Assembly: GCA_944548615.1 (NCBI GenBank)
Contig: OX155980.1
Coordinates: 924,282-988,281, forward strand
DNA: 64,000 bases
From: Micropterix aruncella
Taxonomy: Eukaryota; Arthropoda; Insecta; Lepidoptera; Micropterigidae
Direction of reading: 5' to 3'
Shown here: one piece after another, positions 39,130 through 50,000 of the stretch
Layout of the letters: the number at the start of each line of letters is the position of its first letter
How positions within the stretch are numbered: position 1 is the stretch's first letter
Position numbers and translations under genes: made by a program
Notes under the pieces: generated by a model
Databases searched by the model: none
What the model saw: the letters and a program-made list of their open reading frames with translations, nothing else
Told to the model about the DNA's origin: nothing

Positions 39130-39371
39130 TTAACCCTTAAGCACTGACTTAGGTCTGATTTACCACTGATTTAGGTCTCAGAGACTCCCAAAGATAAAAT
39201 TGGACAAAAATATGCATAGTCTTTTTTTTCATACAATACACAGCTCACGGAGCACTAAGCAACTCGAAGCTACCTAAGCGTACAACACCATCACGCGCAG
39301 CAGAGCGAGACAGCAACAGATTCTTTTTGCGATGGGAGTCTGTCAGACATATTTCAGTGCTTAAGGTTTAA
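39130..39371. mobile_element. piggyBac-like MITE with TTAA target sites
   Basis: Left TTAA (39,130-39,133) followed by CCCTTAAGCACTGA; right TCAGTGCTTAAGGT followed by TTAA (39,368-39,371). Ends are inverted repeats and the flanks are the TTAA duplication diagnostic of piggyBac elements. 234 bp inside, no coding capacity. Confidence 0.75.
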
Positions 39372-39436
39372 AAATCCCAATCATAAATTCCCCATACTTT
39401 CCCACTATTACCCCCACTTTAAGGGCTATTACCCCC

Positions 39437-39762
39437 ACTCCCTAGACCATCAAGCATGATTGTCAAGCATTGCATAGCGGGCTGGGAGGGGATCGTAAAC
39501 CGCAGGAAATATGCAAATATTTTTTAACTATTTACTAAAAATGCCTAATTTTGTAGTTTTATACCAGGGAGTCACGTCATTCATCAATCAATTACGTTTA
39601 ATTAACGTGACTCTCTGGTATAAACTACAAAATTAGGCATTTTTGACTAACTCTCTGGTATAAACAAAAAAATATATTTGTATGTTTCCTGCGGTTTACG
39701 ATCCCCTCCTTGCACGCGACACGATTCTTGACAAGCATGCTTGATCTCGTATAGGGAGCCCC
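39437..39762. mobile_element. Foldback MITE copy 1
   Basis: Long inverted arms of about 110-130 bp: CTAGACCATCAAGCATG, GGGGATCGTAAACCGCAGGA, TTATACCAGGGAGTCACG, mirrored on the right. The centre is short. Same family as the next copy, about 35 bp away, but with more worn ends. Confidence 0.8.
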
Positions 39763-39800
39763 TATGGTTACTTCAGCTAGGTTACTTCGTTACTTCCTAA

Positions 39801-40107
39801 GGGGTTCTCTAGACAATCAAGCATGCATGTCAAGAATCGCGTCGCGGGCTGGGCAGGGATCGTAAACCGCAGGAAATATGCAAATATTTTTTAAAATATT
39901 TACCAATAATGTCAAATTTTATAGTTTTATACCAGGGAGTCACGTCTAATTAACGCCTAATTAACGTAACTCCCTGGTATAAACTACAAAATTAGGCATT
40001 TTTGATAAATATTGAAAAAAAATATTTGCATATTTCCTGCGGTTTACGATCCCCTCCCAGCCCGCGACGCGATGCTTGACAAGCATGCTTGATCGTCTAG
40101 AGGGCTC
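39801..40107. mobile_element. Foldback MITE copy 2 with CCTAA target duplication
   Basis: Arms begin GGGGTTCTCTAGAC and, reversed, GAGCCCTCTAGAC. They continue through ATCAAGCATGC and GATCGTAAACCGCAGGAAAT almost to the centre. CCTAA is found on both sides (39,796-39,800 and 40,108-40,112), consistent with a 5-bp target duplication. Confidence 0.8.
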
Positions 40108-40210
40108 CCTAAATGCTATGTTTATTTTGGGCGTGGCACATTCTCTGCTAACATAAAGATAGTTGCATGTACTATTTTTATTTTTGCAGTTATCGATCTT
40201 ATTATATAGT

Positions 40211-40790
40211 TTAACCGTTTTAGTGCTAAGCAATTTTTGTGAATATATATGAAAATTGCTATACATTTTTTGATTATTTTAAAGGAAAAATAATGGTGTC
40301 AAATAAAACACTCTAATTCAGGTGTGGCATCGGGAGAAGGCGCCCGTCTAGGTCCAGGAGTCTCAAAAAAAATATTTGTTGCTTTAGAAAACACTTTTGT
40401 CAGGGGAATATTGGCAAAAGTTGGTGTTTCGTCTATTTCTGAAGATGATGAAATAGAAGACTCACTTGCAATTCTCAATCTTTTATTTCGATGCATTATA
40501 ATACTGCTATTATTACTGCTTGTATCCGTTGTTTCACCGTCCGTACAATCATTAGAGACCGAATCATCATCCGAAGTAATAGCAAGTGACATGGCTATTT
40601 TTGCTCAATAAAATATAAAAACTGTAAAAAGTTGTTTTTAAATGTATAAATATGCACTCTCCTAACAAATTATGCGCGAGATTAGAATACACAAAAACAT
40701 ACTGATGTGCGCGGCAGTTTTGCGCTGCTGCGCAATTTTCGATTCAAACTATCGCATCACTTTTGCGCCGCTTAGCTCTCTAACGGTTAA
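40211..40790 (-). mobile_element. Internally deleted piggyBac-like transposon
   Basis: Flanked by TTAA at 40,211-40,214 and 40,787-40,790. Terminal repeats are CCGTTTTAGTGCTAAGC on the left and, reversed, CCGTTAGAGAGCTAAGC on the right. The minus strand carries the N-terminal part of a transposase (next entry). With 572 bp between the TTAA sites it is far shorter than autonomous piggyBac elements of about 2.4 kb, so most of the transposase has been lost. Confidence 0.8.
40299..40592 (-). pseudogene. piggyBac-like transposase N-terminal fragment
   Basis: 97 codons starting MSLAITSDDDSV, followed by an acidic, Ser/Asp-rich stretch and a basic NKRLRI patch, then PGPRRAPSPDATPELECFI and a stop. 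The PGP...P....P.E.F block is the typical entry to the piggyBac transposase core domain (DDE_Tnp_1_7). After the stop, a shifted frame continues LFDTII, as expected for that family. The catalytic domain is absent, because the left terminal repeat follows within 100 bp. The ATG at 40,592 is a sensible start. The antisense 95-codon frame is a shadow. Confidence 0.7.
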
Positions 40791-41067
40791 GTTCGTATCA
40801 AATGTCCAAATAATTTGGATTATTTCTGTTCTAAAAATTGTGAATAGCATATTTTAGGATATTTACAAGTAGTAAATACGCGTAAACGAGTCCTCAGGCA
40901 AAAACACAGGTATGATAGATGAAAACTTAATAAATGATAGTGGGCTCGATTGCCTTTCTTAGTGAACTAATATAGGAAAATAGTACATGCGAACGAGGCA
41001 GAGTAGGCGTTGGAGCTAAATGTAAAATAAACTATCGTTTTTTTTCCGCAAGACAACTGTCTGATGA

Positions 41068-41606
41068 GTATATAAAAATTAATAGTTTAAAAAAAAACAC
41101 TAAAAAAACGCTTTTTATACATGCACGTAAAAACCAAAAAACGACTATTGCATCGGAACAACGACATTTATCTGTAAACGTATCTTTGCAAAACCATAAT
41201 AAACTATGAAAAGATTGTACACATATCTATCGTTGTTACAAGACCTTTCTAACAAGTCCAAACGCGGCTTTGATACGATATTCCATCATGGAATGCAAGT
41301 GCCTATCTTCCGGCTTCATCATCAGACCTTGAAACCTAATTATGGTCAAAGTTCATTGCAAGACTTTTCTAACAAGTCGAAACCCAGGTATGATACGATA
41401 TTCCATCATGAAGTTCCAGATGATATCTTCCGACTCCATCATCAGATCAGTTCGACAGTACCATATTATTGTATTGTCATCAGAACTACATACAGCTGCC
41501 AATTTTCATGACGCTACGATCCTTGGAAGATGGTTAAATTAGTTACCTTTAATTCCATTACATAGTTAGTTACATAAAGGTCGACCTACTAAAAGCGTGT
41601 TAAAAA
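41068..41606 (+). mobile_element. Element with internal 120-bp minisatellite, copy 1
   Basis: Contains about two 120-bp units (CTAACAAGTCCAAACGCGG, ATTCCATCATGGAATGCAAG, CTTCATCATCAGACCTTGAA). A fixed 3' part follows (GACGCTACGATCCTTGGAAG, TTAAATTAGTTACC), ending near TCGACCTACTAAAAGCGTG. The 101-codon frame follows the repeat period of 40 codons and is not a gene. A second, inverted copy lies at 54.7-55.3 kb. Confidence 0.75.
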
Positions 41607-41609
41607 CCG

Positions 41610-42110
41610 TCTCAATTAGTTTGACAACTTTTCGTGCAGTCTTATGCCGCTTAATGCTGGTTTTATATCATTAATTCATTTTCCGCTCTAACGTATTCGA
41701 CTTCATTGTCCGCTCTAAAATAATTCCGATATTAGTTCACGAAGAAACTCGATCGGGCCCAGAATCAACACAAACTTTCATATCTCTTATATAAGCACTG
41801 GTTTACGCATAATTTAGAATTAAAAATTAAACAAACTAACAAGCATTGCTTTATATTCCTTGCTTGTTTGCTTGTTTGTGGCCAAATGTTTTTATATTAG
41901 TATAGGTTAGTTTATATGACATTGCCTGTAGACAATACGCTTGTCCATTCGTATGAATAAAGCCATTCCAAATATTAATGTTATTATTATTCAGCAATAC
42001 AAAAAAAACTTACGTTCCTTCTTCTTCGGGTTACCTGGCATTAGCGGCTGCTTCTTGACTGCTGTTCGTGAAATCTACACATTTTTTAAAATATCTTCAC
42101 TTTGTTACAA
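41610..42110. other. No gene recognised
   Basis: AT-rich; I see no supported feature. A 65-bp block at 42,115-42,178 (GAACTGGCACTTTATATTAT) recurs at 43,920-43,985. Confidence 0.4.
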
Positions 42111-42172
42111 TCCTGCACCAGAGAACTGGCACTTTATATTATTATTATTAGGTCATGTATTTATATTCAACA

Positions 42173-42967
42173 CTAGATGACCCGGCGAACTTCGTACCAC
42201 CTAAAATTGATTTGATTGTAACTCTTCATAAGCGTTTATTGATCCTAATCAACCTTCCAAATCCAATTCATTGAAATCTATAATATGGCCGAATCATGTA
42301 CGGTTTGAGTTTCGTTTGGTGATTAAATGAAAGTCGTTTATAATTAAAATAAATTCAATGTATTTAATTTACATAATGAAATATAAATGCTTTTTCGACT
42401 TTCCGACTTTGTCGACTTTTTTGCAATTTTGACTTTTTTGACCATTTTGACTTTTTACGACTTTTTTGACTTTTTCGACTTTTTTGACTTTTCCGACATT
42501 TCGACTTTTTTGCATTTTCGACTTTTTTGACCATTTTGACTTTTTCCGACTTTTTTTGACTTTTTCGGCTTTTTCGTCTTTTTAGACGTTTTTGACTTTT
42601 TAGACTTTTTTGACTTTTTTTTTACTATTTCGACTCTTGACTTTTTCGGCTTTTTTTACTTTTTTTGACTATTTCTACCTTTGACTTTTTCGACTTTTCG
42701 ACTTTTTGATGGCGCAGCTGTCAAACAATAGAATCGTCGCGAACGCCATTTATTGAAAGTGGCCCCTTGTCCCAAAATGCCCAATTTCGATTTTTTCGAT
42801 TTTCAGTTTCTTTTAATTTTTCCTAAATATTTTTTTTTTGCAAACCACCCCTGAATCAAGACAAACAAAACAAAAAAATAATGATTTAAATCAGTCGAGT
42901 CATTTTCGAGCTCTTGCGAGACTAACGCACGGCGATTCGTTTTTATATATAAGAAGAAGAAGAAGAT
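42173..42967 (-). mobile_element. Non-autonomous Helitron carrying a GACTTTTT repeat
   Basis: On the minus strand it begins in a TCTTC run followed by TTATATATAAAAACGAATCG and CGTTAGTCTCGC, and ends GGTACGAAGTTCGCCGGGTC ATCTAG. The CTAG end matches the Helitron with a helicase relic at 61,403. The 5' boundary inside the TTC repeats is approximate. Confidence 0.65.
42391..42708. repeat. Degenerate GACTTTTT(C/T) minisatellite
   Basis: About 320 bp of variants of GACTTTTTTGACC and CGACTTTTTC, roughly 9-11 bp each, inside the Helitron. Confidence 0.85.
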
Positions 42968-43255
42968 AATAATTACCCGCGAATATCGACTCGATTCTAT
43001 CGCACCACTCTTTTCTATGTCAGTGGTTTTGCGTCTGGCTTTTGTCGAGACCTGGCGATTCCTGTCGTTACCGGTAAAACATATAATAATCTCGTCAAGT
43101 CCGGGACAACGATGTGGTCTCCTGTCTACTGACTTCTGTCTTCTGTCACCTGCCAGCCTTCCTCTTGTCAGCCACCGAACAATGGCGATATCCTTGGGGT
43201 CCGCGAGAACAAAATCACGTTACCTGATACGTGTTATCCATCTGTACTAAACTAG
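42968..43255 (+). repeat. 250-bp flank repeat, copy 1
   Basis: Shares TCGACTCG, ACCTGGCGATTCCTGTCGTT, CCTTCCTCTTGTCAGCCA and TACCTGATACGTGTTATCCA with 44,940-45,180. Both copies lie immediately before a minus-oriented family G copy, so it may be part of the full-length family G element. Confidence 0.65.
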
Positions 43256-43920
43256 CTGGTAGCGAACGGTTTCGTGCAGCTTGGGCCACAAGATCCACTT
43301 TGTTCTCGGATCGGCTCAACTCACGATTCAGCTCCTATTCAGAAGCATCCTCGTGCGGAAGGCTACCCCGGATAAGACTCTCGCGTCTCAGGCCTCACAA
43401 GCTGGTGGACCGTTTCTCCTGGTGGGGTTCGGCGACGCCTATCGGTTGTGCACTCTGACTAATTGCTGAAGGAGTCTGGAGACTATATAAATATACTGTC
43501 TCCTAAGCAGTGGGGGTGGATGTTGCCCTGTCGTCAGCTACTCTTGAAATGAACATTTTCCTACCTGATCCTGAGTTCAGAGCCGGGCAATAGATTCAAA
43601 CCGAATCACCGCTGGACATATTGCAGGTAGAGGTCGCGCAAGTGACTTCGGACCCGTGACCAGTCGGGAGATCGAAGATATACTGATGGTTGATTCAAGA
43701 CGGAGATATCCTACCAAAACTGGTAGTCAAGGGGCGAGGCTGCCCGCTGAGTTCCTTTTCTGGTGCCCCGTTGTAAGGCGTTGGTCTCTGGAATTGCTAT
43801 ACGTTAGGTTTGTGCCGTCCCAAAGTGTTCTACGCTCATCCCACGGCTGAAAGAACGATCACATATCGTTATACCTGCCCAAGGTGACGGGTTTGCCCAA
43901 TGTAGTATACACCGCCCAAC
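43256..43920 (-). repeat. Family G copy, minus
   Basis: From GCTGGTAGCGAACGG to TTTGCCCAATGTAGTATACA; recognisable GATCCTGAGTTCAGAGCCGG and GCGCAAGTGACTTCG blocks. Diverged about as much as the other 43-48 kb copies. Confidence 0.7.
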
Positions 43921-43956
43921 TGCACTAGATAACTGGCATACTTTCTATTATTATTA

Positions 43957-44733
43957 ATGCATGTATTTACATTCGTCATGTATATTCATATCCAAAAACC
44001 AAGGAATAGCATTAATATAACTGGTCACTCATATGAATGTCTGCATAATTTTAAAATAAATTGTACTGACTGTAAAAAAAATGAATTTGTAAAAGAGTAT
44101 AAATATCTGGGTCTAACGATAGAATGTAACATGAATTGGGGATTGCACGTGAATAATATATGTAATAAATTAAGATGGATGCTATATAAGTTCAATCACC
44201 TTCAGTATCTTGTAGATAAACGAACATTACGCTTAGTATATCATGCCCTCGCTGATGCAGTACTGAGCTATGCTCTCACTTCATTTGGTCGTACTTTTCG
44301 CACATATATAGATAAAATATTTAATTTGCAAGGTAGAATTATAAAACTTTTAGTAAATAAAAACTCGTTAACACAATGTAAAAAGAACTATAACTTGTTG
44401 TTTAAGCGATGCGATATATTACCTATACATGAAAAAATTACATACTTACTAGCAATGGAGCATTTTAGAAATTCAGAATTTAAAATACCAATACAGTACA
44501 ATAGGAATGTTAGAGAAAAAGTCCGTAAAAGATTTGAAGAACCAAGAGCGAACAACTACTATGGTGAAAGGACGTTAAAGTACCTCATTCCAAGAATCTT
44601 TATTATTATTGTATCTGAGGAAGACTGTGTAAGCGTGAGCAAACACATGCTTAAAAAGAGATTAAAAAGCTACCTGTTGGACGTATATAGTAACATTAGT
44701 GGTCATAATGAAATTTGTTATGCGTTTCTATAA
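43957..44733 (+). CDS. LINE reverse transcriptase C-terminal fragment (jockey-like)
   Basis: 258 codons, still fully open. EFVKEYKYLGLTIECNMNWG, ICNKLRWMLYKFNHLQYLVD and LRLVYHALADAVLSYALTSF form the region after the RT catalytic core of jockey-type non-LTR elements (YLG..id..l.W..HI....KL....Y.....L.iV...LR..Y.....S.L.YG...WG). The RT palm with YADD is missing, so the element is 5'-truncated and cannot reverse transcribe by itself. The first ~8 codons come from the 65-bp repeat upstream, so the initiating Met is not genuine. Its intactness suggests a young insertion. Confidence 0.75.
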   Translation: MHVFTFVMYIHIQKPRNSINITGHSYECLHNFKINCTDCKKNEFVKEYKYLGLTIECNMNWGLHVNNICNKLRWMLYKFNHLQYLVDKRTLRLVYHALADAVLSYALTSFGRTFRTYIDKIFNLQGRIIKLLVNKNSLTQCKKNYNLLFKRCDILPIHEKITYLLAMEHFRNSEFKIPIQYNRNVREKVRKRFEEPRANNYYGERTLKYLIPRIFIIIVSEEDCVSVSKHMLKKRLKSYLLDVYSNISGHNEICYAFL

Positions 44734-44938
44734 TTTAAGCTTGTAGTAATACTGGCCTAATTTAAGCCTGTAGTAAGACCAGTAGTAATACTGCTGTGCA
44801 TTGTTTTTTATATTATTAAGTGTTAGACTAGAACAATAAGACTTTGTCTCGCCAACAAACTGTACACCAGTTTGGCGAGATTGTAATATTTAAAAAAATG
44901 TAACGTTTTCTTTGAATAAATTTTATAATTAAAAAAAA
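43980..44938 (+). mobile_element. 5'-truncated LINE with poly(A) tail
   Basis: A LINE 3' end: the RT C-terminal frame (next entry), about 200 bp of 3' UTR with an AATAAA at about 44,915, and an A-rich end at 44,928-44,938. It separates two family G blocks, so it is a later insertion. Confidence 0.75.
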
Positions 44939-44939
44939 A

Positions 44940-45181
44940 CATGAATGTCGACTCGCTTCCGCGGTCGGTCGATTCGATCGCACCACACTCCGATTCGACT
45001 TTTGGCACGACCGACCTGGCGATTGCTGTCGTTCCCGATCAAATAAAAGATAAGTTCCGTAAGTCCAAGACCGATACAATGCTGTAGCCTTCCTCTTGTC
45101 AGCCAACAATGGTGATCTCCATGGGCTCCCGAGGGAACAGGATCATGTTACCTGATACGTGTTATCCATCTGTACTAAAAT
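44940..45181 (+). repeat. 250-bp flank repeat, copy 2
   Basis: Matches the copy at 42,968-43,255 and again directly precedes a family G copy. Confidence 0.65.
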
Positions 45182-45778
45182 AGGGGAGCTAATGGGCCCT
45201 GTTGAAGTTAGGCGACTACGACCCATGTGTTAGGGTCGGCCAAACTCACGGGACAGTGCGAGCCCGTGTAGGAGACTCTGGCCCGCGAGCCGGTTTTCCC
45301 TTAGGAATCGCCCCTAGGAATCGCATCTCGACTGATAGCCGGGGGAGTCTGGAAACGGAATTGCTTCTCATAGAGAGATGGCAGTTATTAACCTTACGGC
45401 TACTGCTCTTGAAACGACCAATCGGCACCCGATACCGGATGAACAGCTGGGCAAAGGATGCCTTGATCCGCGATAGTTTCGGCAGACACCGAATCACCGC
45501 TACGTAAGGGGTAGGACCACGCAAGCGACCTCGAACCTGTAAACAGTCGGGTGACCGAAGTAATTTGGTTGCAACTGGAAGTAATGACGCGAGTTTTTGC
45601 CCGCTGGGGGATTAACCTGCTTATTTAGCGGTAAGGCTCCTTACCGGCGATTGGCGTAACTAGACAGTGGACTGTTTCCGTCCCAAGTTTCTACGCTGAC
45701 CTTACGGGAGACCGAGCGATCAAATATCATTAAAACTTCCTGAGGTGACGGGTTCGCCCGTTGTAGTTGTCAGCTCTA
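45182..45778 (-). repeat. Family G copy, minus
   Basis: From GGGAGCTAATGGGCCCTGTT to GGGTTCGCCCGTTGTAGTTG, ending in CTCTAG. Confidence 0.75.
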
Positions 45779-45784
45779 GTTATA

Positions 45785-46225
45785 TTAAAGTAGCTAACGG
45801 TTCAGAGCAGTTTGAGCCGTATGACCTGCTCGTTACCTTGGGTCGGCTCAAGTCACGGTTTAACTCCCATCCGATCCCATCCCTACTCTAGGAAGGACTA
45901 TGTTTTCCCCTGTCACGGCTGTGTTCTGAACAGATGGGATCGGATCCTCTGGGGGAAGACCTCGGGCGCATTGTGCGGCGTTTGCCAATCGACTGTGCAT
46001 TCGACTGTGCGCCAAATCAAATTCCGTCAGGTAGAGGCTGCGTAAGCGATAAATTAACATCAGGTAGAGGCCGCGTAAACGACTTCTAACCTGCGACCAG
46101 ACGAGTGGACATAGAAATACTGTCCAATCTATTAGTAAGGGTGCGAGGTTTGCCCGCTGGATTGCTTCCCAGTGTCTCGCGGTAAGGCGTTGGCCTCCCA
46201 CGAGCTGTTAGCGTAGTTTGACCAC
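45785..46225 (-). repeat. Family G copy, minus, partial
   Basis: Contains a local duplication: a block AAATCAAATTCCGTCAGGTAGAGGCTGCGTAAGCGA is echoed by a second TCAGGTAGAGGCCGCGTAAA about 40 bp later. Otherwise ordinary family G. Confidence 0.6.
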
Positions 46226-46259
46226 AGTATACCAAACAGTAGCTTCTCTTAGACCTAAA

Positions 46260-46570
46260 TTGAAATCATAGCGAATTCGTCGCAAGTCGTAAGGGCTCGG
46301 ATTTGGCCGCCAGATGTCCCGCTCCTTGGAACACTCAGATCGAAAACGTCGCCAGCCTTTACCTGCGCGTAATGCTATACAAAGGCGTTATTCGGGACGT
46401 TCCGCTCTGCCCACATTCCTCGAGAGTAAAGCTACTGGTTGGTTTACTGTGGTTTGACTGTGGATTGTGCTGTCCACTAAGCCTTTTACGTTTACTCCAT
46501 GGGAGACAGAACAGCTTGATATCGTTATAACTTCCTGGGGTAACGGGTTTCTCTCGCTTTAATTGACACC
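46260..46570 (-). repeat. Family G copy, minus, partial
   Basis: Recognisable CTTTTACGTTTACTCCATGG and TAACTTCCTGGGGTAACGGG end; diverged start. Confidence 0.55.
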
Positions 46571-46579
46571 CGTCAATGT

Positions 46580-47610
46580 ACTAAAGTGTTCCACTAGTTT
46601 AAGTTGGACCAGGCATACATGCAAGATCATAGTACTCGGATATCTCGTATATTCCCGTGCCGCTGAAACTTGGCGCTTCTTCTTCATCTCGCGCCGAGTG
46701 CAACTGACTCGTTACATACAACGTATTGCCAAGAAAGTGAAATAAAACGATTTGAAGTTTTGCAGTTGATTTATTTTATTGCAAAAAGTTAAAAATGACT
46801 ACGCCAAGAGTACAGTTTATAATGTGTCTTATAAGTTATATAGAAGAAAATATTTTTGATATGTTATTTAAAAAAACTACATAGAAAAATGAATAATATA
46901 ACATTTACATTATTTTACACTCGATTAATAAAATCTTCCAATCACAAGGTGTAAAATGTTTTTATTGCTTTCGTTGCTGACTAGGTATATGTACTTACTA
47001 AAACAGTCTTAGTGCAATATTGTAATAAGCAGAAAATACCCTAAAGGCAAACCCTAATTTCGTTATCTAATTAATGTTAAACCTCTTAAGGGGGCAATTT
47101 TTGAGGACCATTGAGGCTACGGCCATTGTTAATATAATCTTTGTATGCACAGAAAATATGCATTCTAAAATGCGAAAATGCGAGCGAACTTTACGTCGTC
47201 GTTACGTAGAAAAAAGTATTATATTTGCAGCGCCAAAATTGCTGAATTAAATGGGGAATCAAAAAAATAGCCAAAGTACATATAATTCAAAGAGGTAAAA
47301 TTATGTCACATCCTTCAGAGTTGTGTGCCCGATCGACTTCATAGCAAGTATACACCGCAAAGCCCTACAGGCCTATATAACAACTAGACTACTGATACAC
47401 ACTTGTCTCAGCGCTTCCCTCCTCAGATCAGCGAAAGCCTCCATACTATAGACACTCGGTAATGACTGCGCGCCACCACCGGACATTATTTATTTCGCGT
47501 GCACCGCCGCCCCGCGCGCCTGTATAATCTTAAAAGTTAGCAATCAATGAATACTTTACAAAGAGTAGTATAAATCATTTATATTTACCGTTATAAGTGT
47601 ATTACTAACG
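46580..47610. other. No gene recognised; GC-rich patch near 47.5 kb
   Basis: Mostly AT-rich. A GC-rich patch (CGCGTGCACCGCCGCCCCGC at 47,497) follows CCTATATAACAACTAG at about 47,371. This could be promoter-like, but no frame or splice pattern supports a gene there. Confidence 0.3.
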
Positions 47611-47614
47611 GCGG

Positions 47615-48290
47615 TAAAAAACGGTTCCGTGTAGCTTGGGTCTGATGACCTGTTTGTTATCTTAGGTCGGCATAACTCACGGTTTAAGTCCCATGCGGTA
47701 GCCTCCTCAAAGACGGTTTAAACTGGAAAGGACTCTGTAAACCCTGCATGTGTTTGTAAGTCCAGTCGCAGACAGGTAGGATCGGAACTTCGAATCTGGT
47801 GAAACACCTGGGGCGGTAATGTGCGGTTTGTGTATCGTGCGGTGCTAGCCAATCGAGTGTTTACTCCGGCGATTAACCGGAAACATCTACAAATGTACGT
47901 TTCTGTCTGATGTTAGCCACGTTTGAAACGATCCGTTATGTACTCGATCCCGTGTGAGATTAACGGGCAAAAGAAGCCACGGTCTGCGCTAAATTCGAAA
48001 TAAATTACCGCTAACTTCATGCAGAGGACGCACAAGCGACTTCGAATCTGGGACCGGACTGGAGGATGGCGTAATCCATCCAAATCTGGTAGTAAGGGAG
48101 CGACGTTCGCCCGCTGTGCCGTCTTCCAAGTGTCCCGCTATTAGGCGTTGGACTCCTACGTTAGCGTAGCTAGACTATTGAGTACATTTATCCGCAAAAG
48201 TCTTTTACGCTCACTCCATGGGATACAAAACGAACTGATGCCGTTATCACTCCCTGAGGTGACGGGTCCGCCTGTTGTTATTCACCCCCA
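47615..48290 (-). repeat. Family G copy, minus
   Basis: From AACGGTTCCGTGTAGCTTGG to GAGGTGACGGGTCCGCCTGTTG, with GCACAAGCGACTTCGAATCT in the middle. It belongs to the more diverged subfamily together with the copy at 43,256. Confidence 0.65.
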
Positions 48291-49061
48291 TATACCATCG
48301 TTTTCTGATGGTTTTGTTTCTACAAAATGTTGGAAAGTAAACTAGCTATACGAGACCAAAATGCCGTTCATTTTCAGCGACGTATAGAAAGAAAATTAAA
48401 AAAAAAAAACAAGGGTCATAATATCTATAGTATTGCATACTTTTCGATGCCAATAAATTATTATTGCAACAACTTCTATACTTAGGCCACATATTGAGTC
48501 CTCCTTACACTATGAGGTTTATTTTTTTTTTTAATTTTCACTGCGAATATATTAGGTTATTCGACGTAATGACTACTATTGATCATGAAGCCACTCCTTA
48601 TCAGTTTGATTAATATTTACCTAATTTTGAATGTTTATTTTTCTTGTAAATTACGTTGTTAATATAATGGCAGAAGCTACACTGGACCCCAGAAATTATC
48701 CCGTTAATTTCGCATTTCCATCCACTTATTTTGTTAACATTGGTCATAATTTTCGTATGTGCTTCACGTGGTTTAGGAAACATGAGTCATACAATGTGGT
48801 ATTATAGCATAAATTAAATGTGCCACGAGATCAGATATTTTTTTTATAGATAAAACTCATTTTCGTAGGTACTAAAATATCTTTGCCGTTGGTCCACTAA
48901 TTACACGATATAATAATCTCGTGCAAGGTCGTCTCTATCCGTCAAAGTTCATAACTATTATTTACATTCGATTAATTTAAAAATCTATAAAATAAACACT
49001 AGGATATAATTCATCAGACTAGCACCGACATCTTGGGCGCTTCCCGTCGATATGCAATGGG
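48291..49061 (-). other. Probable 3' UTR/downstream region of Ddr
   Basis: No coding frame. Minus-strand AATAAA hexamers occur near 48,630 and 48,521, about 430 and 540 nt after the Ddr stop; either could end the transcript, but this is unproven. Confidence 0.35.
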
Positions 49062-49253
49062 TCATGATATTCCATAATTGAGGGTCTTCCTCTGGAGGAA
49101 CAGGTGAATTTCTTTGAAAGAGGGTCGTTCAACTTCATCCCTTCTCCAGCATTCCGTCATTAGGTCGTATATGTCTCTTGGACAGTGCGTGGCTCTAGGG
49201 AGATGGACGAATAGGCCGTTGTTGGCTTGTAGGTGCTCTAGGTTTTCCAGGAC
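49062..49253 (-). CDS. Ddr: Ddr last coding exon, kinase C-lobe end
   Basis: Minus strand, acceptor TCCTTAG then VLENLEHLQANNGLFVHLPR, ATHCPRDIYDLMTECWRRDE, VERPSFKEIHLFLQRKTLNY, GIS and stop at 49,062-49,064. This is the end of a tyrosine kinase C-lobe. The CPxxIYxLMxxCWxxxxxxRPSFxEIHxFL block, including the conserved CW and RPSF, is closest to discoidin domain receptors. It starts in phase 0 and joins the CAG|G end of the preceding exon to give LTDIQ-VLEN, as in the DDR family. Confidence 0.9.
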   Translation of the reverse strand, partial: VLENLEHLQANNGLFVHLPRATHCPRDIYDLMTECWRRDEVERPSFKEIHLFLQRKTLNYGIS

Positions 49254-50000
49254 CTAAGGATGAAAACAATCGATATTTAGAGGGACTACATTGGGCTCTA
49301 TTACAGTTCCTAAACGCGCTTAGAACTATTATTTTTGTTTGTGGGGCTTTTGCGGAGATTTAAGAAAATATAAAAATATATTTTTTAAAATAAGTAATTT
49401 ACTATTTATACGAATTTAGCTAGAGAGAGAGTATTCAGCGAGACCCCATGTTGAACCTGGGGCAGAGGTCGGCCCTCCCATCAGCAAATAGTACCTCTAA
49501 TACGAGAACAGTTCCAAAAAGCTAGGTGAAGACAGAGGGAGAAAAGTAAAATGCAGGATGGTAGATACATAAGTCCATTATGGGGTACAACCTATGACTA
49601 ATAATATATTCATTGGGGTTATCTAGGGCAAACTTGTGCATAGTGGCGGTTATGCCCACTACTGACATTATGGAAGGTGCATTATAGAATAATATTTTGC
49701 TTACATTGAGATTCATAATGTCATAATAATAAAGGCTATATTTCAATTACACTTTCAATATCGTTATTTATTTCAATGAAATATCACATTTAACCATTGA
49801 ACATGTGACTAAACCGAATACATATGAAATTAAAATATTTTATTTTTAGTCAAAAAATGTATAGAAAGTACCTTCTAAAATAAAAGCATTCCCCAATTAC
49901 TTTTGCGGTATTTTACTAAGGCATGTTTCTTGGCATATTGGTAATTTTATAAAACAATACAATACTTGTAGGTAATCTTATAATAAAAGATGCCACTCAC

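Noticed and set aside
40324..40611. 95-codon plus-strand frame
   Set aside because: Antisense to the piggyBac transposase fragment, which has the family motif; the plus frame has none.
41206..41542. 101-codon frame with repeated FDTIFHHGM...FRLHHQTLKP
   Set aside because: A 40-codon periodicity matching a 120-bp DNA minisatellite in a mobile element; the related 142-codon frame at 54.7 kb is the same thing.
42391..42708. CRISPR-like regularly spaced short repeats
   Set aside because: Units are contiguous variants of one 9-11-bp motif without spacers, and the genome is eukaryotic.
47371..47525. TATA box plus GC-rich patch as a promoter
   Set aside because: No exon, start codon in a meaningful frame or splice donor follows in either direction; left as a note only.
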